A stretch of DNA of 8,192 bases. Origin: Flavobacteriales bacterium UBA3431 (GTDB taxonomy: Bacteria; Bacteroidota; Bacteroidia; Flavobacteriales; Schleiferiaceae). The stretch covers positions 36,499 to 44,690 of the forward strand of contig DFSS01000019.1 of assembly GCA_002381225.1 (NCBI GenBank), in the 5' to 3' direction. Each line of letters begins with the position of its first letter. Positions within the stretch are counted from its first letter, which is position 1. The position numbers and the translations under genes are program-made. Below the pieces are notes generated by a model, which worked only from the letters and a program-made list of their open reading frames with translations, ran no database searches and was not told the origin of the DNA. Below, piece after piece: positions 6,046-8,192 of the stretch.

Positions 6046-7286
6046 GTAGCATACAAGAAGTCAAGCAGCGTTTTGGCATTATTGGAAGCAATGCCGCGCT
6101 AGATCGAGCGATTTTTAAGGCCATCCAAGTGGCTCCCACCGATATTTCGGTACTCGTCACGGGGGAAAGCGGCGTGGGCAAGGAAGCGATTCCCAAGATC
6201 ATCCACCACCTTTCGCACCGGAAGCACGCCCCCCTTGTCGCCGTCAACTGCGGCGCCATCCCGGAGGGCACCATCGACAGCGAGCTTTTTGGCCACGAAA
6301 AAGGGGCCTTTACCGGCGCAGCAGGGGCTCGAAAAGGATATTTCGAAGAGGCCGATAACGGCACGATCTTCATGGATGAGGTCGGCGAGCTACCGCTGGG
6401 GACACAGGTGCGCCTCCTCCGCGTGTTGGAAAGCGGAGAATTCATCCGCGTCGGCTCCTCCAAGGCCCAAAAAGTCAATGTGCGCGTCGTCGGCGCCACG
6501 AATGCGGACATGCTTGGCAGCGTGGAAAAAAATGATTTTCGCGAAGACCTGTATTACCGACTGAACACGGTCGAAATTCACCTACCTCCTCTCAGGGAGC
6601 GCAAGGGCGACATCCATTTGCTATTTCGGAAGTTTGCTCAGGACTTCTCCCAGAAATACCGGGTGCCTGCTGTACGATTGAATGAGGAAGCGGTTCGCGT
6701 CCTTGAATCCTACCGATGGCCGGGCAACATTCGCCAACTTCGAAACTTGGTCGAGCAGCTCAGTGTCGTGGAAAGCGACCGGGAATTGGGGGCGGAGGTT
6801 TTGCGAAGCTACATCCCGGAAATTGACCGAAGCAACCTTCCCGCGCGAAGCGAAAAGGCGGTTTCATCTGCGGAATTCAACACGGAGCGCGAGATTCTGT
6901 ACAAGGTTTTGTTTGACATGCGTGCGGACATTTCCAACTTGAAGCAAGCGGTTCAGTCCCTTGCTTCTGGGCACATGCCGGAGATGAACACCACCCAGGC
7001 TCCCTCTCCGCAGACCGGATTGGCCCGGTATGATACCTATAGTCCTCCGGCGCCAAGCGCTCCACGTGAGGAATCGTACATGCCCGAAATCATGTCTGAG
7101 GAGGAGACCCTGGACGTCGAATCGGCCGAAGAGGGAGCTGATCGCCTGTCCCTCCAAGACCTCGAAATCGACATGATCCGCAAAGCCATTGAGCGCCATC
7201 GGGGACGTCGCAAAGAAGCGGCCGAGGAGTTGGGCATTTCGGAGCGCACGTTGTACCGAAAAATCAAACAATTCAACCTCGGATGA
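6042..7286 (+). CDS. Sigma-54-interacting transcriptional activator (AAA+ / Fis-type HTH, no receiver domain)
   Basis: This 414-residue bacterial enhancer-binding protein would use ATP to remodel RNA polymerase-sigma-54 at -24/-12 promoters. The AAA+ domain starts almost at the N-terminus (about 12-240). It contains Walker A GESGVGKE (41-48), the sigma-54-contacting GAFTGA loop (88-93), Walker B TIFMDE (108-113), arginine-finger region FREDLYYRLN (166-175) with Arg167 and Arg173, and sensor II WPGNIRQLRN (226-235). No response-regulator, GAF or PAS domain precedes it. A long linker (about 265-368) includes a helical stretch EREILYKVLFDMRADISNL (282-300) and then a Pro/Ser/Glu-rich, probably disordered part. 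The C-terminal Fis-type helix-turn-helix is at 373-414 (RKEAAEELGISERTLYRKIK). The regulator lies between an unknown secreted protein and lptE, overlapping both by 4 nt. Its target genes and signal cannot be told from the sequence. I saw no -24/-12 promoter in this window. Confidence 0.94.
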   Translation: MSSIQEVKQRFGIIGSNAALDRAIFKAIQVAPTDISVLVTGESGVGKEAIPKIIHHLSHRKHAPLVAVNCGAIPEGTIDSELFGHEKGAFTGAAGARKGYFEEADNGTIFMDEVGELPLGTQVRLLRVLESGEFIRVGSSKAQKVNVRVVGATNADMLGSVEKNDFREDLYYRLNTVEIHLPPLRERKGDIHLLFRKFAQDFSQKYRVPAVRLNEEAVRVLESYRWPGNIRQLRNLVEQLSVVESDRELGAEVLRSYIPEIDRSNLPARSEKAVSSAEFNTEREILYKVLFDMRADISNLKQAVQSLASGHMPEMNTTQAPSPQTGLARYDTYSPPAPSAPREESYMPEIMSEEETLDVESAEEGADRLSLQDLEIDMIRKAIERHRGRRKEAAEELGISERTLYRKIKQFNLG

Positions 7287-7780
7287 GGGCCTGGTGGGCT
7301 GCGGCGTGTGCCGCGAGTGTCCTTTGGGCCTGCTCGGGAGGATATTCCTTTACCGGGGGAGACGTCGGGGCCGCCAAAACGTTGAGCATTCAGCGTTTTG
7401 ACAACAATGCGCCTCTCGTGAATCCCAAGTTGTCGCAGCAGTTTACGGAGACGCTTCAGCAGGTTATGGTGCGCCAAACCCCCCTTTCCCTGGTCCGAAA
7501 TGATGGAGATCTCGATTTTAGCGGAGCCATCACCAGCTATGAGGTGCGCTCAGAAGCGCCGGGAGCCAACGATCAAGTGGCACAAAGCCGATTGAGTGTG
7601 ACCGTTCGAGTCACCTACGTCAACCATCTAGACGACAGCAAGAACTTTGAGCAATCCTTTTCGGTGTACCGAAATTTCCCTGCGACCTCCGACTTGACGT
7701 CTGTAGAAGATGCTTTGGTGGACGAAATTGTCCAAGAATTGGCCGAGAAGATTTTTAACCGTTCCTTGGTCAACTGGTAA
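7283..7780 (+). CDS. lptE: LptE, LPS-assembly outer-membrane lipoprotein
   Basis: This 165-residue lipoprotein matches the Bacteroidota LptE family. LptE plugs the LptD barrel and helps insert lipopolysaccharide into the outer leaflet. A short hydrophobic signal (residues 1-16) ends in LWA-C17, a slightly unusual lipobox because Trp occupies the second position. The mature start CSGGYSFTGGDV and the blocks KTLSIQRFDNNAPLVNPKLS (32-51), FTETLQQVM (54-62), DLDFSGAITSYEVR (76-89), RLSVTVRVTYVN (103-114), NFEQSFSVYRNF and the ending IFNRSLVNW are family-typical. No acidic surface-export signal follows the Cys, which suits a lipoprotein on the periplasmic side of the outer membrane. The start overlaps the sigma-54 activator's stop by 4 nt (ATGA), and the stop overlaps the next start by 1 nt (TAATG). 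Confidence 0.92.
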   Translation: MRAWWAAACAASVLWACSGGYSFTGGDVGAAKTLSIQRFDNNAPLVNPKLSQQFTETLQQVMVRQTPLSLVRNDGDLDFSGAITSYEVRSEAPGANDQVAQSRLSVTVRVTYVNHLDDSKNFEQSFSVYRNFPATSDLTSVEDALVDEIVQELAEKIFNRSLVNW

Positions 7781-8192
7781 TGGGTTTACAGGCATCAGAC
7801 ATTCAGCATTTTCTTCAAGAGGGGGCGACCTTGCCTGCTTCGTCGGTGCTGGCCGATGCGGTTGAAACCTATCCCTATGCCCCCTTGCTGCATTTTCTGT
7901 ACTTGCGCAGCTTGCAGGAGGAGGACAGTTACAAATTTCCCGCGCAACTGCACCGGACGGCGGTATCCACCATGCACCGCCAAGCTTTGCTGGATTGGGC
8001 GGAAGCCCCCTTGATTCCCGTAGAAGTGCAGGCTGCTGCTTGGCAGAAGAAACAACCTGCGGAATCCACACCGACGATGGACCAACCTCCTTCCGCAGCG
8101 CCCATCTTGCCGGACCTGTCGTCCGAGGGTGAAGTGCCTTCGCTGGAATCCGTGGGGGTGGCTCCAGAGGTTCCCGCAGTCCCCGAGGCGCC
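7780..8192 (+). CDS. Bacteroidota-specific protein of unknown function (partial, N-terminal part)
   Basis: I read this frame by hand. It starts at the ATG at 7780 that overlaps the lptE stop codon by one base (TAATG), stays open for 137 codons and runs off the right edge. Residues about 22-80 resemble a small helical region found N-terminally in a widespread, uncharacterised Bacteroidota family often encoded beside lptE: VETYPYAPLLHFLYLRSLQEED, then QLHRTAVSTMHRQALLDW. Such proteins are sometimes labelled TPR-like. I do not see a clear 34-residue TPR repeat in the visible part. From about residue 95 the chain becomes rich in Pro, Ala, Glu and Ser, and is likely disordered. There is no signal peptide, so a cytoplasmic location is likely. 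In related genomes secG and groES/groEL can lie further downstream, but this is recalled context and not seen here. Confidence 0.8.
   Translation, partial: MGLQASDIQHFLQEGATLPASSVLADAVETYPYAPLLHFLYLRSLQEEDSYKFPAQLHRTAVSTMHRQALLDWAEAPLIPVEVQAAAWQKKQPAESTPTMDQPPSAAPILPDLSSEGEVPSLESVGVAPEVPAVPEA

Overview
The window is an ordinary chromosomal segment of a member of the Bacteroidota, most likely from the Flavobacteriales side of the phylum, with fairly GC-rich DNA. The evidence is a PorP/SprF-type outer-membrane protein of the type IX secretion system, the Bacteroidota form of TopA with a Lys-rich tail, a Bacteroidota-type MiaB, and promoter boxes that resemble the phylum's TTTG / TAnnTTTG consensus. 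I cannot place it at genus level from the sequence alone.

Two divergent gene runs leave a 111-bp intergenic region at 4070-4180. The minus-strand run is topA (4069-1727), an arginase/formimidoylglutamase-family protein (1723-569) and the first 160 codons of a porP/sprF gene (482 to the left edge). topA and the arginase-like gene are 3 nt apart and surely co-transcribed. An 86-bp gap precedes porP. By analogy with other Bacteroidota, the gldK/porK-L-M-N genes would be expected beyond the left edge, but none of them is visible here.

The plus-strand run is miaB (4181-5635), a small secreted protein of unknown function (5632-6045), a sigma-54 activator without a receiver domain (6042-7286), the LPS-assembly lipoprotein lptE (7283-7780), and a Bacteroidota-specific protein of unknown function that runs off the right edge (7780 onward). 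Consecutive genes overlap by 4, 4, 4 and 1 nt, so this is a translationally coupled operon. It combines tRNA modification (MiaB, ms2i6A37), a transcription activator and outer-membrane LPS biogenesis (LptE).

No mobile elements, CRISPR arrays, RNA genes or obvious horizontal transfer were seen, and no gene-free stretch exceeds about 110 bp. I found no clear new biological system. The points most worth a second look are the arginase-family protein that has lost the expected metal ligands, the miaB promoter whose -7 box lies 5 nt before the start codon with two matched dyads across it, the sensor-less sigma-54 activator beside lptE, and the unknown secreted protein locked between miaB and that activator.
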